Positions 1-7,580 of a DNA stretch of 45,432 bases are shown here, piece by piece; position 1 is the first letter of the stretch; each line of letters opens with the position of its first letter. A program made the translations under genes and the position numbers. The notes under the pieces are model-generated. The model was given only the letters and a program-made list of their open reading frames with translations, had not been told where the DNA came from and made no database searches. Origin of the DNA: Bacteroides sp. SM23_62. Lineage in GTDB: Bacteria > Bacteroidota > Bacteroidia > Bacteroidales > SM23-62. The stretch covers positions 1-45,432 of the forward strand of contig LJUP01000009.1 in assembly GCA_001303955.1 (NCBI GenBank). Reading direction: 5' to 3'.

Positions 1-1107
1 TTTGCTTACACCATGTTCTATTTCCAGCCTGCAGTGCTCTTGTTGTTGCTATATTATCTTGTAGTGAGTATTCGTAGGGTATTCAGCAGCAAAAAGAATG
101 AGGTGATATACCTGGTTGCCATCCTTGTGCTTATGGCGGCATTCATCAATGATATGTGGATAGCCAATTCCCAAACGGCCATTTCCAACGATTATACCAT
201 GCATTTTGCAATTATGGTCTTTGTTTTCCTCCATGCTGCCATGATCATCAGGAACTGGATAAGGGCTTACAAGGAAAGAGGAAAACTGATGAAAGATATT
301 GAATACATAAACAGGAACCTGGAAAGCCTGATCGAGGAACGTACCAGGGAACTGAACATGCGTAACCAGGAAATTCAACAGAAGAACGAAAATATTGAAG
401 CTCAGAACAAGGAATTGAAAGAGGCGCTGGATTTCAAGAACAAGGTTTTTTCAATCATTGCACATGATCTGAAAAGTCCTGTTGCCAGCCTTGTACAGAA
501 TTCAGTGCTGCTGGATTGTGACCTGGAAGAAGACAAGCGCACCCAATTGTTTTCATCATTCCGGGAATTGAGCAGTGCTGCACTGAATTTGATAGACAAC
601 CTCTTGTATTGGGGACGCAGCCAGGGAGAACAGGTGAATTTTAACCCGGAAAGTATTGATATAAAACCTATAATCGAAGAAGTGTATGCCCTGTATAAGG
701 AAATGGCAGGACAGAAATCGATTACCCTTGAAGCTGCCTATGAAGGAGGGACAACTGCTTTTGCTGATAAGGAACTCATGGAAATCATCATCAGGAATCT
801 TGTTTCAAATGCTATCAAATTCACAAATGGGGGAGGAAATGTCCGGATCACCGTTACAAAAGACCCGGAAAATGAGCATCTTTTGCTGCTCATGGTAAAG
901 GATAATGGGATAGGTATCCCTGAGAATCGGCTCAAAGACCTGCTAGGTAATAATGAAATGATAAGTACTGTGGGAACTGCCAGGGAGAAAGGTACAGGAC
1001 TCGGCTTACGCCTCTGTTATGAACTGGTCAAATTACATAATGGTAAATTCCGCATCGAAAGCATAAAAGGCCAAGGCACAACTGTTTATATAAGCCTGCC
1101 AACTTAA
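1..1107 (+). CDS. Sensor histidine kinase, 5'-truncated by the window edge
   Basis: Transmembrane sensor kinase of a two-component system; the frame is open to base 1, so the first Met (base 13) is probably internal and the sensory N-terminus lies outside. Counting from that Met, hydrophobic segments occupy about residues 5-20, 32-48 and 64-80, then a coiled coil rich in Glu/Gln/Asn (about 95-140). The HisKA box IIAHDLKSP places the phospho-acceptor at about His151. The HATPase_c part shows the N-box (RNLVSNAIKFT), the G1 box DNGIGI and the G2 box GTGLGL, so the catalytic core looks intact to the stop. The layout (several TM helices, coiled coil, kinase) is typical of Bacteroidota 7TMR-DISM-type kinases; the missing N-terminus prevents confirmation. 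No response regulator follows; the next genes are convergent, so the partner is upstream or elsewhere. Ligand unknown. Confidence 0.93.
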   Translation, partial: FAYTMFYFQPAVLLLLLYYLVVSIRRVFSSKKNEVIYLVAILVLMAAFINDMWIANSQTAISNDYTMHFAIMVFVFLHAAMIIRNWIRAYKERGKLMKDIEYINRNLESLIEERTRELNMRNQEIQQKNENIEAQNKELKEALDFKNKVFSIIAHDLKSPVASLVQNSVLLDCDLEEDKRTQLFSSFRELSSAALNLIDNLLYWGRSQGEQVNFNPESIDIKPIIEEVYALYKEMAGQKSITLEAAYEGGTTAFADKELMEIIIRNLVSNAIKFTNGGGNVRITVTKDPENEHLLLLMVKDNGIGIPENRLKDLLGNNEMISTVGTAREKGTGLGLRLCYELVKLHNGKFRIESIKGQGTTVYISLPT

Positions 1108-1200
1108 TTTTCTAATGCTGGGTAAGGGTATTTCTTCTTTCGGGTGTATTATAGGTACAGTTCAACAATATATCATCACCTGAAAAAGGTTTAACGAGGG

Positions 1201-1228
1201 AGCCGTCTCATAAAAAACTGAGACGGCT
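1201..1228. terminator. Strong hairpin between convergent genes, probable bidirectional terminator
   Basis: A perfect 10-bp inverted repeat, agccgtctca (1201-1210) and tgagacggct (1219-1228), encloses an A-rich 8-nt loop. It lies between the 3' ends of the histidine kinase (+) and the GAF-PAS gene (-). T-rich sequence follows on both strands, though there is no long uninterrupted T run. Confidence 0.7.
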
Positions 1229-1296
1229 TCTCTCATTCTTTGTGAGGATAATACAACATCGCTACGAATTCCGCTTCGCGAAACACGCCAGGCTCC

Positions 1297-2139
1297 TTAT
1301 GCATTGCCATCATTAAGCAAGTCAAAATCAATGATAAATTGGTTATCCTTCCATTCAGTGATATCGATGAAAGTAATCAGACAGTTTTTAGTATTGATCA
1401 GGCTGGAACCTGTCATGAAAGCAACGCGGATATCGCCATTCCTTTCCTGATAGCTGAATTCATAGTTTGTTGGAACTGCATCGGGATTACTCATCAATAA
1501 ATGATGGTACTTTCTCAATACCGATTGATCCTTATTATCCAGCAGGTCCACCAGGCGCATTTTACCTTCGACTTCGCTGCGTCTATAACCCAATAATCGT
1601 TTGAATTCAGAATTCACCATCAGGATGGTGGTGTCGGGTTTTATGGTAACGGTAGCTGCGCCGGTATTTTCAAAGATCTTCTCATATAATTGTTCGGTCC
1701 TTTTTAATGATTTTTCGCTCTGCTTTCTTTCCAGTGAAAAACTGATGATATCCGCAGCAATTTTCATGATCTCAACATTCTCCTCAGAATGATCGGACTG
1801 CGATTGTATATACTCAATCCCGATAAATCCTTCCAGCTTATTCCCGATCTTTAAGGGATAGGCAAACAGGGATTTGACTCCCTGTTCTGTTAGTGTCTTT
1901 TTCTCATTCAGGGCTGCCCGGGGCAGTTTGCCCACGTCCCTGATAAAGATGGTCTCTGTATTGTTGAGCTGATTAACGAGCCATCCATAATTATCCAGTG
2001 CAAAGGAGGTGATTGAACCGGGAATCAAAGTGGTACCCGGAATTTTCCATTCATGGGTAATATGGGCCAGTTTTGCTTTATGGTGGATACGGTAAATATA
2101 TACTTTATCCGCACCGGCCATTTTCCCGATGTCAGCCAA
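1297..2139 (-). CDS. GAF-PAS sensory protein without output domain; start codon unclear
   Basis: Cytoplasmic two-domain sensor: a GAF domain (about residues 1-135, ending near DIISFSLERK), a short helical linker, then a PAS domain (about 148-270, with VNSEFKRLLGYRRSEVEGK and a closing FIDITEWK). It stops straight after the PAS fold with no kinase, cyclase or DNA-binding domain, so it must act through another protein or be a fragment. The only start a normal gene caller can use is TTG at 2139, but the frame remains open and GAF-like upstream to the TAA at 2212-2214; that stretch reads ILARISSYFIGDF, a typical GAF lead-in. No ATG, GTG or TTG exists in it. A CTGGAG at 2220-2215 precedes ATC (2205-2203) and CTG (2202-2200), so a non-AUG start is possible. 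Alternatives are an N-terminally damaged gene or a sequence error. Last gene of a leftward operon after the RHH-like and SiaC-like genes. Confidence 0.75.
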   Translation of the reverse strand: MADIGKMAGADKVYIYRIHHKAKLAHITHEWKIPGTTLIPGSITSFALDNYGWLVNQLNNTETIFIRDVGKLPRAALNEKKTLTEQGVKSLFAYPLKIGNKLEGFIGIEYIQSQSDHSEENVEIMKIAADIISFSLERKQSEKSLKRTEQLYEKIFENTGAATVTIKPDTTILMVNSEFKRLLGYRRSEVEGKMRLVDLLDNKDQSVLRKYHHLLMSNPDAVPTNYEFSYQERNGDIRVAFMTGSSLINTKNCLITFIDITEWKDNQFIIDFDLLNDGNA

Positions 2140-2230
2140 TGATTGATGAAGGGACTGGTCCAGGATAAAATCGCCGATGAAATAAGATGAGATCCTGGCC
2201 AGGATCTTATGTTACTCCAGCAAACTGGAT

Positions 2231-2638
2231 TTATGATGAGGGCTCAATTTTCAGCGGGATTTTTATGATACCTTTCAGGTCATTGCCAAGGTCATAAATT
2301 GCTTCATCATCAACGTCATAAACCCAGATGATTTCATAACTGTAGCCACTGAGATAAGACTTCTCAAGAATGGTGAGAATGTTGGTCAGATACTTCTTGG
2401 ACCCACTGTTTACGTAGTCAAGATGAATGCGGACTACCGTATGCTTTGCTGGCTTCCGGATATATTCCATACAAGCCTCTACCACCGGTTCATAAAACTC
2501 GAATGAATCTTCTGGAATAGACCTTCCATGAATAATTATTTCACCTTTGTCGATAAGGATATAAGGGGTGATTTTGGTAACATCTATCTGGAATGCCATT
2601 TTTGCGTTTTTTACCTGACTAATATTAAACCAATCCAT
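2231..2638 (-). CDS. SiaC-family regulatory phosphoprotein (DUF1987)
   Basis: 135 residues of the SiaC family. In Pseudomonas, SiaC is phosphorylated by the kinase SiaB, dephosphorylated by the PP2C-type phosphatase SiaA, and in its dephosphorylated form stimulates the diguanylate cyclase SiaD. Seen here: the N-terminal ITPYI.ID segment, the family motif GRSIPEDSFEFYEP (about 38-51) and YVNSGSKKYL (about 75-84), the region carrying the phospho-acceptor in this family, with Ser where P. aeruginosa uses Thr68. There is no TM segment. It lies 22 bp downstream of the small RHH-like gene and directly upstream of the GAF-PAS protein, without a SiaB or SiaA beside it. The nearest SiaB is the gene starting at 10255. 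Met14 is an alternative start; Met1 (2638) keeps operon spacing tight. Family assignment is good; the target is unknown. Confidence 0.85.
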   Translation of the reverse strand: MDWFNISQVKNAKMAFQIDVTKITPYILIDKGEIIIHGRSIPEDSFEFYEPVVEACMEYIRKPAKHTVVRIHLDYVNSGSKKYLTNILTILEKSYLSGYSYEIIWVYDVDDEAIYDLGNDLKGIIKIPLKIEPSS

Positions 2639-2660
2639 GCATGATCAATGACAATATTCC

Positions 2661-2882
2661 TTAGCGTGAAGTAAATAAAGTATTATCTTCTTCAAATTCG
2701 AACAGGGTCGGATAATCCTGCAGAATAGTAGCCATGATGGATTCACGCATGAATTTGGATTTGTTCTTAATCTTGTGTTTTCTGCAATATTCATCTATAA
2801 CCCTCTTTTCACGGTTGTTAAAAAGAAGGGCATGACGATTAATTCTTTTAAGATTAATGTCTTTCTGTTTTTTTCTTTTCAA
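2661..2882 (-). CDS. Small basic protein, ribbon-helix-helix-like, conserved in Bacteroidota
   Basis: 73 residues with a very basic N-terminus (MKRKKQKDINLKRINRH), then HALLFNNREKRVIDEYC and KNKSKFMRESIMATIL, followed by an acidic tail. The strand-helix-helix pattern and the NKSKFMRE segment resemble ribbon-helix-helix proteins and the mobilisation-type RHH proteins common in Bacteroidota; I recognise the pattern but know of no assigned function. First gene of the leftward RHH-SiaC-GAF/PAS operon, so a DNA-binding or autoregulatory role is plausible but only inferred. The upstream 300 bp is very AT-rich and non-coding, a reasonable place for its promoter. It is not associated with relaxase genes here. 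Confidence 0.7.
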   Translation of the reverse strand: MKRKKQKDINLKRINRHALLFNNREKRVIDEYCRKHKIKNKSKFMRESIMATILQDYPTLFEFEEDNTLFTSR

Positions 2883-3185
2883 AAGAAATATCCTTTGTAT
2901 TTAGCGGAATCGCATTAAAATTAGAGAATTAAAGGCTTAAATACTATTGAGGGGATTTTAAAGAATTAACATTTTTCTAACACGGGGACAGAAATTCAAT
3001 GAAATAAGCAGTAAAAATATTATAGTATTAAAGACTAATTAAATTTTACTGAAAAAAATATTAAATAACTTAAAATCAAACTATTTATTAAATAATTAAA
3101 ACAATAAAATGCTTCTTAAATAAAATAAATGTATGTAAAAAAGTATGTATACAACTGATAACCTTGACTCATTTGAATTCCAGCG
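2883..3185. other. AT-rich non-coding stretch
   Basis: About 300 bases without a credible gene, markedly richer in A+T than its flanks, between the start of the RHH-like gene and the end of rnhB, both leftward. It should hold the promoter of the RHH-SiaC-GAF/PAS operon and the end of the GT-rnhB transcript. I could not find a clear TAnnTTTG element on the minus strand nor a GC-rich terminator. Near 3129-3151 two copies of a gtatgta-type sequence flank a run of A; significance unknown. Confidence 0.5.
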
Positions 3186-3770
3186 TTACCGGGGGGATAA
3201 TAAGGTGAAACTCTTGCGGTGGTGGGGTGTGACACCGAATTTCAGGATTGCCCGGCGGTGGGCCGGGGTAGGATACCCTTTGTTTTTTGCCCAGCCATAT
3301 TGGGGATACTCCTGGTCAATGATCGCCATATAATCATCCCGGTACGTCTTGGCCAGTACAGAAGCAGCTGCAATGTGCCTGTATATGCCGTCACCTTTTA
3401 CAACGGTCCTATAGGGGATATCTTGGTAGGGATGGAAACGGTTCCCGTCGGCAAGGATAAATCCCGGCGGGTTCTCCAGTTTTTCGAGTGCCCTGTGCAT
3501 AGCCAGTATGGATGCATTCAGGATATTGATGTCATCGATCTCTGACTGATCTGCGCTGGCTACGCCAAAAGAGATGCACCCGGTTTCAATGATGGGGCGT
3601 AACTCATTTCGCTGCTTCGTACTGAGTTTTTTTGAATCATCCAGCAGGGGGTGCTGGAAATCCGGAGGAAGTATGACAGCAGCTGCGAAAACCGGTCCGG
3701 CCAGGCAGCCCCTGCCTGCTTCATCGCAGCCGGCTTCGATCTGGTCTTTATGATAGCTGGACTTGAGCAT
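3186..3770 (-). CDS. rnhB: Ribonuclease HII
   Basis: Endonuclease that cuts the RNA strand of RNA-DNA hybrids and initiates removal of single ribonucleotides from DNA. 194 residues, normal for the family. The opening [15 protein letters not shown] carries the acidic pair Asp16-Glu17; Asp108 in ILADG and an Asp in KTYRDD (145/146) complete the expected metal-binding set. DDSKKLS and [14 protein letters not shown] near the C-terminus are family hallmarks. It starts 6 bp downstream of the glycosyltransferase gene, so both are probably co-transcribed leftward. The window also encodes RNase HI (9733), so both RNase H types are present. Confidence 0.97.
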   Translation of the reverse strand: MLKSSYHKDQIEAGCDEAGRGCLAGPVFAAAVILPPDFQHPLLDDSKKLSTKQRNELRPIIETGCISFGVASADQSEIDDINILNASILAMHRALEKLENPPGFILADGNRFHPYQDIPYRTVVKGDGIYRHIAAASVLAKTYRDDYMAIIDQEYPQYGWAKNKGYPTPAHRRAILKFGVTPHHRKSFTLLSPR

Positions 3771-3776
3771 GTAAGA

Positions 3777-4904
3777 TCAGGCCGGAATGATTTTATCCAA
3801 TGATTTCCATACTTTTTCTGCTGTGAGATCCCAGCTGAAAGATCCTCTTCTGATTCGTCCTTCTGATACCAGCTCCTTTTGCAAACCAGGATCGGTTGCC
3901 AGGGTTAACATCCCCTGCGAAATATCCCGGATGTCGAGTGGATTACAATAAATGGCAGATTTCCCGGCGATTTCCGGAAGAGAAGTGACATTTGACGCAA
4001 GGATGGGGATATCGCAGTGCATGGCCTCAAGCAGTGGAATCCCGAATCCTTCAAACAATGGCACAAATGTGAGTCCGGATGAAGCGCCCATAACATCGCG
4101 CAGTTTTTCAGGGGATAGCCTGCCGGTAAAAACAATATCCTTATTATGTTTTAGTCTTGCATATGTTTTATCGATATCACCGGCCATAAACATTTTTTCT
4201 CCGACAATGACCAGTTTATATACCCCGGGCGATTGTTCCCTGAACAGGTCAAATGCTTTCATCAGCCTGGCCAGGTTTTTTCTTGGATGAAAAGATCCGA
4301 CAAAGATATAATAGGGCATGCCCCCTGTGTATGCATTCCTCACCCTGGGGATATCTTCTTTCTTTAATGGAGTAAATACCTGATTCACACCATTATATAC
4401 TACATCGATCTTGTCCGGATTGACCCTGTAACTGTCTGCAATATCTTTCTTGGAATACTCAGAGACAGTTACGATCCGTTCCGAGCGTGAGGCAAATAAA
4501 GGAAAATACTTCCGGTAATAAAACCTGGATGACGGTGGAAGGTCACCCGGCCGGTGATGGAAATTAATATCATGGATGGCAATCAAGGATGGTATTTTCA
4601 ACCGCAGAGGCATATATCCATCCGGACTGAAAAACAGGGAAGCACTGTGTTTTTTTAATGTCCGCGGGAGGGACCATTCAAACCAGGTATACCATAGAAG
4701 CGGATGCCGGGTCTGGGGAGATATTACCAGGGGGACGATGTTTTCACTGAATATAAACCCGGGGTCATAGGGCCTGTCAAAAAGGAAAAGGAATGTATGT
4801 TCAGGATGCTGATTGGTGATCCTTTTCAGTGTTTCAAAACTGAACCAGCCTATACCCTCGAGCCTGTCTTTAAGCAATAAGCGGGTATTTACAGCAATGA
4901 TCAT
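3777..4904 (-). CDS. Glycosyltransferase, GT4 family (GT-B fold)
   Basis: 375-residue cytoplasmic or membrane-associated retaining glycosyltransferase, probably adding a sugar during polysaccharide or O-antigen synthesis. The N-terminal half is the acceptor-binding Rossmann domain (HDINFHHRPGD; VTVSEYSKKDI about 145; VVYNGV about 165). The C-terminal half has FVGSFHPRKN (about 200) and the GT4 E-x7-E region FVPLFEGFGIPLLEAM (about 280-295), then ILASNVTSLPE. The overall pattern resembles mannosyltransferases of the WbaZ/MtfB type, but the substrate cannot be read from sequence. It is divergent from the flippase gene at 4997, which fits a shared role in surface glycan assembly, and is followed 6 bp later by rnhB, a neighbour unrelated in function. 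Confidence 0.93.
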   Translation of the reverse strand: MIIAVNTRLLLKDRLEGIGWFSFETLKRITNQHPEHTFLFLFDRPYDPGFIFSENIVPLVISPQTRHPLLWYTWFEWSLPRTLKKHSASLFFSPDGYMPLRLKIPSLIAIHDINFHHRPGDLPPSSRFYYRKYFPLFASRSERIVTVSEYSKKDIADSYRVNPDKIDVVYNGVNQVFTPLKKEDIPRVRNAYTGGMPYYIFVGSFHPRKNLARLMKAFDLFREQSPGVYKLVIVGEKMFMAGDIDKTYARLKHNKDIVFTGRLSPEKLRDVMGASSGLTFVPLFEGFGIPLLEAMHCDIPILASNVTSLPEIAGKSAIYCNPLDIRDISQGMLTLATDPGLQKELVSEGRIRRGSFSWDLTAEKVWKSLDKIIPA

Positions 4905-4980
4905 AAAATCAGCAATCTTTTAAGGGTAGAAATATTCAAACAAAAATAGAGTTTGTAAATTAAATAACCCTTTGAACCGG

Positions 4981-4988
4981 TATCTTTG
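4981..4988 (+). promoter_or_regulatory. Bacteroidota -7 promoter element (TATCTTTG)
   Basis: Perfect match to the Bacteroidota -7 consensus TAnnTTTG, ending only 8 bp before the flippase ATG at 4997. I found no TTTG at the usual -33 distance (one lies 25 bp upstream). If used, the transcript would start within a few bases of the ATG and be nearly leaderless. Confidence 0.5.
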
Positions 4989-4996
4989 TTTTTCAA

Positions 4997-6454
4997 ATGA
5001 AGAGGAAATTTGTCACAAATCTCGCCCTTGTCCTGTTCCTGAACCTGCTGGTAAAACCTTTCTGGATTTTTGGCATTGACCGGACTGTGCAAAATGTGGT
5101 TGGTGCAGAGGGTTACGGATTTTACTTCTCGCTTTTCAGTTTCTCCCTGCTTTTGAATATCCTCCTTGACCTTGGCATCACCACTTTCAATAATCGAAGC
5201 ATTGCCAGGGAACCGGAGAAATTGCAGCGGTATTTTTCCCAGATCGTGGGACTGAAATTTCTGCTGGCTTTGTTTTATGCAGCTATCTGTTTGCTCTCGG
5301 GATGGTTACTGGGATATGATAAAGCCCAGTTAAACATGCTCTGGGTATTGATCCTGAACCAGTTCCTGGCTTCTTTCATCCTGTATCTGCGTTCGAATAT
5401 AAGTGGACTTCATTATTTCCGGACCGATAGTATGATTTCTGTACTGGACAGGACCCTGGTCATCATCATCTGTGGTGTTTTACTCTGGTGCAATGTCACA
5501 CAGCAGGCTTTCAAAATAGAATGGTTCGTCTATTCCCAGACGGTCGCATATGCCCTGACAGCCCTGGTGACATTCGGGATCGTTTGGTACCGTGCCGGTT
5601 ATTTCCGCTTGCAGGTGGACCTGCCCGGATTTACAAAGATCATCCGGCAGAGTTTTCCCTTTGCCCTGCTTATCCTGTTGATGACCTTCTATAACAGGAT
5701 CGACTCGGTAATGCTGGAACGGATCCTTGAGAGCGGGAAAGTACAGGCAGGCATTTATGCACAATCTTTCCGTATACTGGATGCAGCCAGTATGTTTGCT
5801 TTTCTTTTCGCGGGACTCCTCCTGCCTATTTTTTCCCGGATGTTAAAGAAGGGTGAGGATGTAGGGGAAATGGTCCGCCTGGCGTTTACACTGATTATCG
5901 TCCCTGCTGCGACATTGGCTGGACTCGGACTGTATTACGGATATGAAATCCTCGACTGGATGTATAACGAACATATTGAGGCCTCATCAAGGATATTCCC
6001 CTTGTTGATGGTTGGTTTTATGGCCATATCTGCGACCTATATCTTCGGAACCCTGCTCACCGCCAACGGGAATCTCAGGGAATTAAATATACTTGCCTCT
6101 TCCGCAGTGGTTTTAAACATTGTGCTGAACCTTCTGCTGATCCCTGAATACCAGGCCCTTGGAGCAGCCATTTCAAGCATGGTCACCCAGGTGTATATGG
6201 CCCTTTTACAGGTCATTATTTCAATCATCAAATTAAAACTGATCCCGGATTATGGATTTGCAACCAGGCTGGCTGTTTATTTTCTGGTGCTTTTACTGCT
6301 TGGTTATCTGGCCGGCAGGTTCATGGCCAGTTGGTACCAGGGAGCGATCCTGATAATCATTTCATCCATTATGCTGATGTTTGCCACAAAACTCGTAAAG
6401 TTCAAAGACCTCTACAGGATCATCCGGTTTGATGAGTCAGGTGAGGAATCTTAG
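4997..6454 (+). CDS. Polysaccharide flippase, MATE/MOP superfamily (Wzx-like)
   Basis: 485-residue integral membrane protein with about 12-14 hydrophobic segments throughout and no soluble domain, matching lipid-linked oligosaccharide flippases of the MVF/Wzx branch. The N-terminal pattern (LVLFLNLLVKPFWIFGIDR, VQNVVGAEGYGFYFSLFSFSLLLN) and LGITTFNNRSIARE are typical of Bacteroidota oligosaccharide flippases. It would move undecaprenyl-linked sugar units from the cytoplasmic to the periplasmic face of the inner membrane. It is paired divergently with the GT4 glycosyltransferase. The stop is a single base from the rlmN stop on the other strand, so the two genes converge with no terminator between them. 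Flipped substrate unknown. Confidence 0.93.
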   Translation: MKRKFVTNLALVLFLNLLVKPFWIFGIDRTVQNVVGAEGYGFYFSLFSFSLLLNILLDLGITTFNNRSIAREPEKLQRYFSQIVGLKFLLALFYAAICLLSGWLLGYDKAQLNMLWVLILNQFLASFILYLRSNISGLHYFRTDSMISVLDRTLVIIICGVLLWCNVTQQAFKIEWFVYSQTVAYALTALVTFGIVWYRAGYFRLQVDLPGFTKIIRQSFPFALLILLMTFYNRIDSVMLERILESGKVQAGIYAQSFRILDAASMFAFLFAGLLLPIFSRMLKKGEDVGEMVRLAFTLIIVPAATLAGLGLYYGYEILDWMYNEHIEASSRIFPLLMVGFMAISATYIFGTLLTANGNLRELNILASSAVVLNIVLNLLLIPEYQALGAAISSMVTQVYMALLQVIISIIKLKLIPDYGFATRLAVYFLVLLLLGYLAGRFMASWYQGAILIIISSIMLMFATKLVKFKDLYRIIRFDESGEES

Positions 6455-6455
6455 G

Positions 6456-7490
6456 TTATCCTGACTTGCAGGCCAGTTGACCGCAGGCTGCATCGATGTC
6501 CTGTCCCCTGCTGCGCCTTATGTTGACGATCAGGTTTTTTGATTCAAGGAATTCCATGAATGCCTGCAGCCTTTCAGGTGTTGTCTTCTGATGGGTACTG
6601 CCGGCTACCTCATTGTATTCGATAAGGTTGATCTTACATGGTGTGATCTTGCAGAAATCAGCCAGTTCTGTGGCATCCCGCAGGCTGTCATTGAAATCTT
6701 TCATCAGCAGATATTCGTAGGTAATGCGTGTATGGGTTTCCTGATAGAATAGTTTTAAGGCATCCGTGAGGGCAGGCAGCGGGTTGGATTTATTTACGGG
6801 CATCAGGCTGTTTCGCTTTTCATCATTGGCCGAGTGCAGGGAAATAGCCAGGTTGAATTTCACTTTATCATGGGCCAGCCGTATAATTCCTTTTGTCAGT
6901 CCGACTGTGGAAAGGGTTATCCTCCTGGGTGATATGCCCAGTCCATTTTCAGAGGCCATATGGGATATGGCATTCATGACATTTTCGTAATTCAACAGCG
7001 GTTCCCCCATCCCCATAAAAACAAGGTTTGAAAGTCTGGTACCAAAGGTTTTCTGGCTTGCATCCTGCAGGAGAACTACCTGGTCAAAAATCTCACCTAC
7101 AGAGAGGTTTCTTCTGGTTTCCAATCTGGCGGTTGCACAAAAACTGCAATTCAGAGGGCAGCCAACCTGTGATGAAAGGCAGGCAGTTACCCTTCCCTGG
7201 CTGGGAATCAGAACGCCTTCAACAAGCAGACCATCATGGCATTGGAAACCAAATTTGCGTGTCTTGTCCCTGCTGATCTGTTCTGTTTTGATAAGCAGGC
7301 CGGATAAGGTAAAATGCTCCTTAAGCGACTCCCTTAACCTGGCTGGCAGATTGCTCATCCTGTCAAAATCCGTCACCCCGTTCTTCCAGAGCCATTCCAT
7401 GATCTGCCGGCCCCTGAATGGTTTTTCTCCCTGTGCCCTCACAAATGAGGTAATCTCAGTTTCATCGGCTTGCCTTATATCTTTCAGCAT
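6456..7490 (-). CDS. rlmN: Dual-specificity rRNA/tRNA adenine-C2 methyltransferase RlmN
   Basis: Radical-SAM enzyme that methylates C2 of A2503 in 23S rRNA and A37 of some tRNAs. 344 residues, usual length. The N-terminal accessory domain (about 1-90) includes FRGRQIMEWLW. The radical-SAM motif C-P-L-N-C-S-F-C gives the three 4Fe-4S ligands Cys111, Cys115 and Cys118. FMGMGEPLLNYENV, STVGL and LAISLHSAND are family blocks. Near the end RRSRGQDIDAACGQL supplies Cys336, equivalent to the Cys that carries the methyl group. Start: the Met at 7490 lies directly behind a TAAATTTG element. The S46 peptidase is divergent. Nothing suggests the resistance paralogue Cfr. Confidence 0.97.
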   Translation of the reverse strand: MLKDIRQADETEITSFVRAQGEKPFRGRQIMEWLWKNGVTDFDRMSNLPARLRESLKEHFTLSGLLIKTEQISRDKTRKFGFQCHDGLLVEGVLIPSQGRVTACLSSQVGCPLNCSFCATARLETRRNLSVGEIFDQVVLLQDASQKTFGTRLSNLVFMGMGEPLLNYENVMNAISHMASENGLGISPRRITLSTVGLTKGIIRLAHDKVKFNLAISLHSANDEKRNSLMPVNKSNPLPALTDALKLFYQETHTRITYEYLLMKDFNDSLRDATELADFCKITPCKINLIEYNEVAGSTHQKTTPERLQAFMEFLESKNLIVNIRRSRGQDIDAACGQLACKSG

Positions 7491-7495
7491 ACCGA

Positions 7496-7503
7496 CAAAT
7501 TTA
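7496..7503 (-). promoter_or_regulatory. Bacteroidota -7 promoter element for rlmN (TAAATTTG on the minus strand)
   Basis: The minus strand reads TAAATTTG, matching TAnnTTTG, 5 bp before the rlmN ATG. No TTTG is seen at the -33 distance. The position implies a leaderless or nearly leaderless rlmN mRNA. Confidence 0.4.
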
Positions 7504-7580
7504 CAAAACAGAAATGCATGTGTAATCTTTTGCTATCCGGTAATAATCAATTAATATTGCATTCTTGTACCCGGACAACA

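Noticed and set aside
2661-2882. Mobilisation protein / mobile element boundary
   Set aside because: The RHH-like protein resembles MobA/MobC accessories only in fold; no relaxase, integrase, att-like repeats or tRNA nearby.
3145-3333. Small plus-strand open frame over the end of rnhB
   Set aside because: It is antisense to the conserved C-terminus of RNase HII and has no features of its own.
7470-7580. N-terminal extension of the S46 peptidase (MPYIFQHTDK...)
   Set aside because: It overlaps the start of rlmN, has no signal-peptide character, and the family-like signal peptide begins at ATG 7581.
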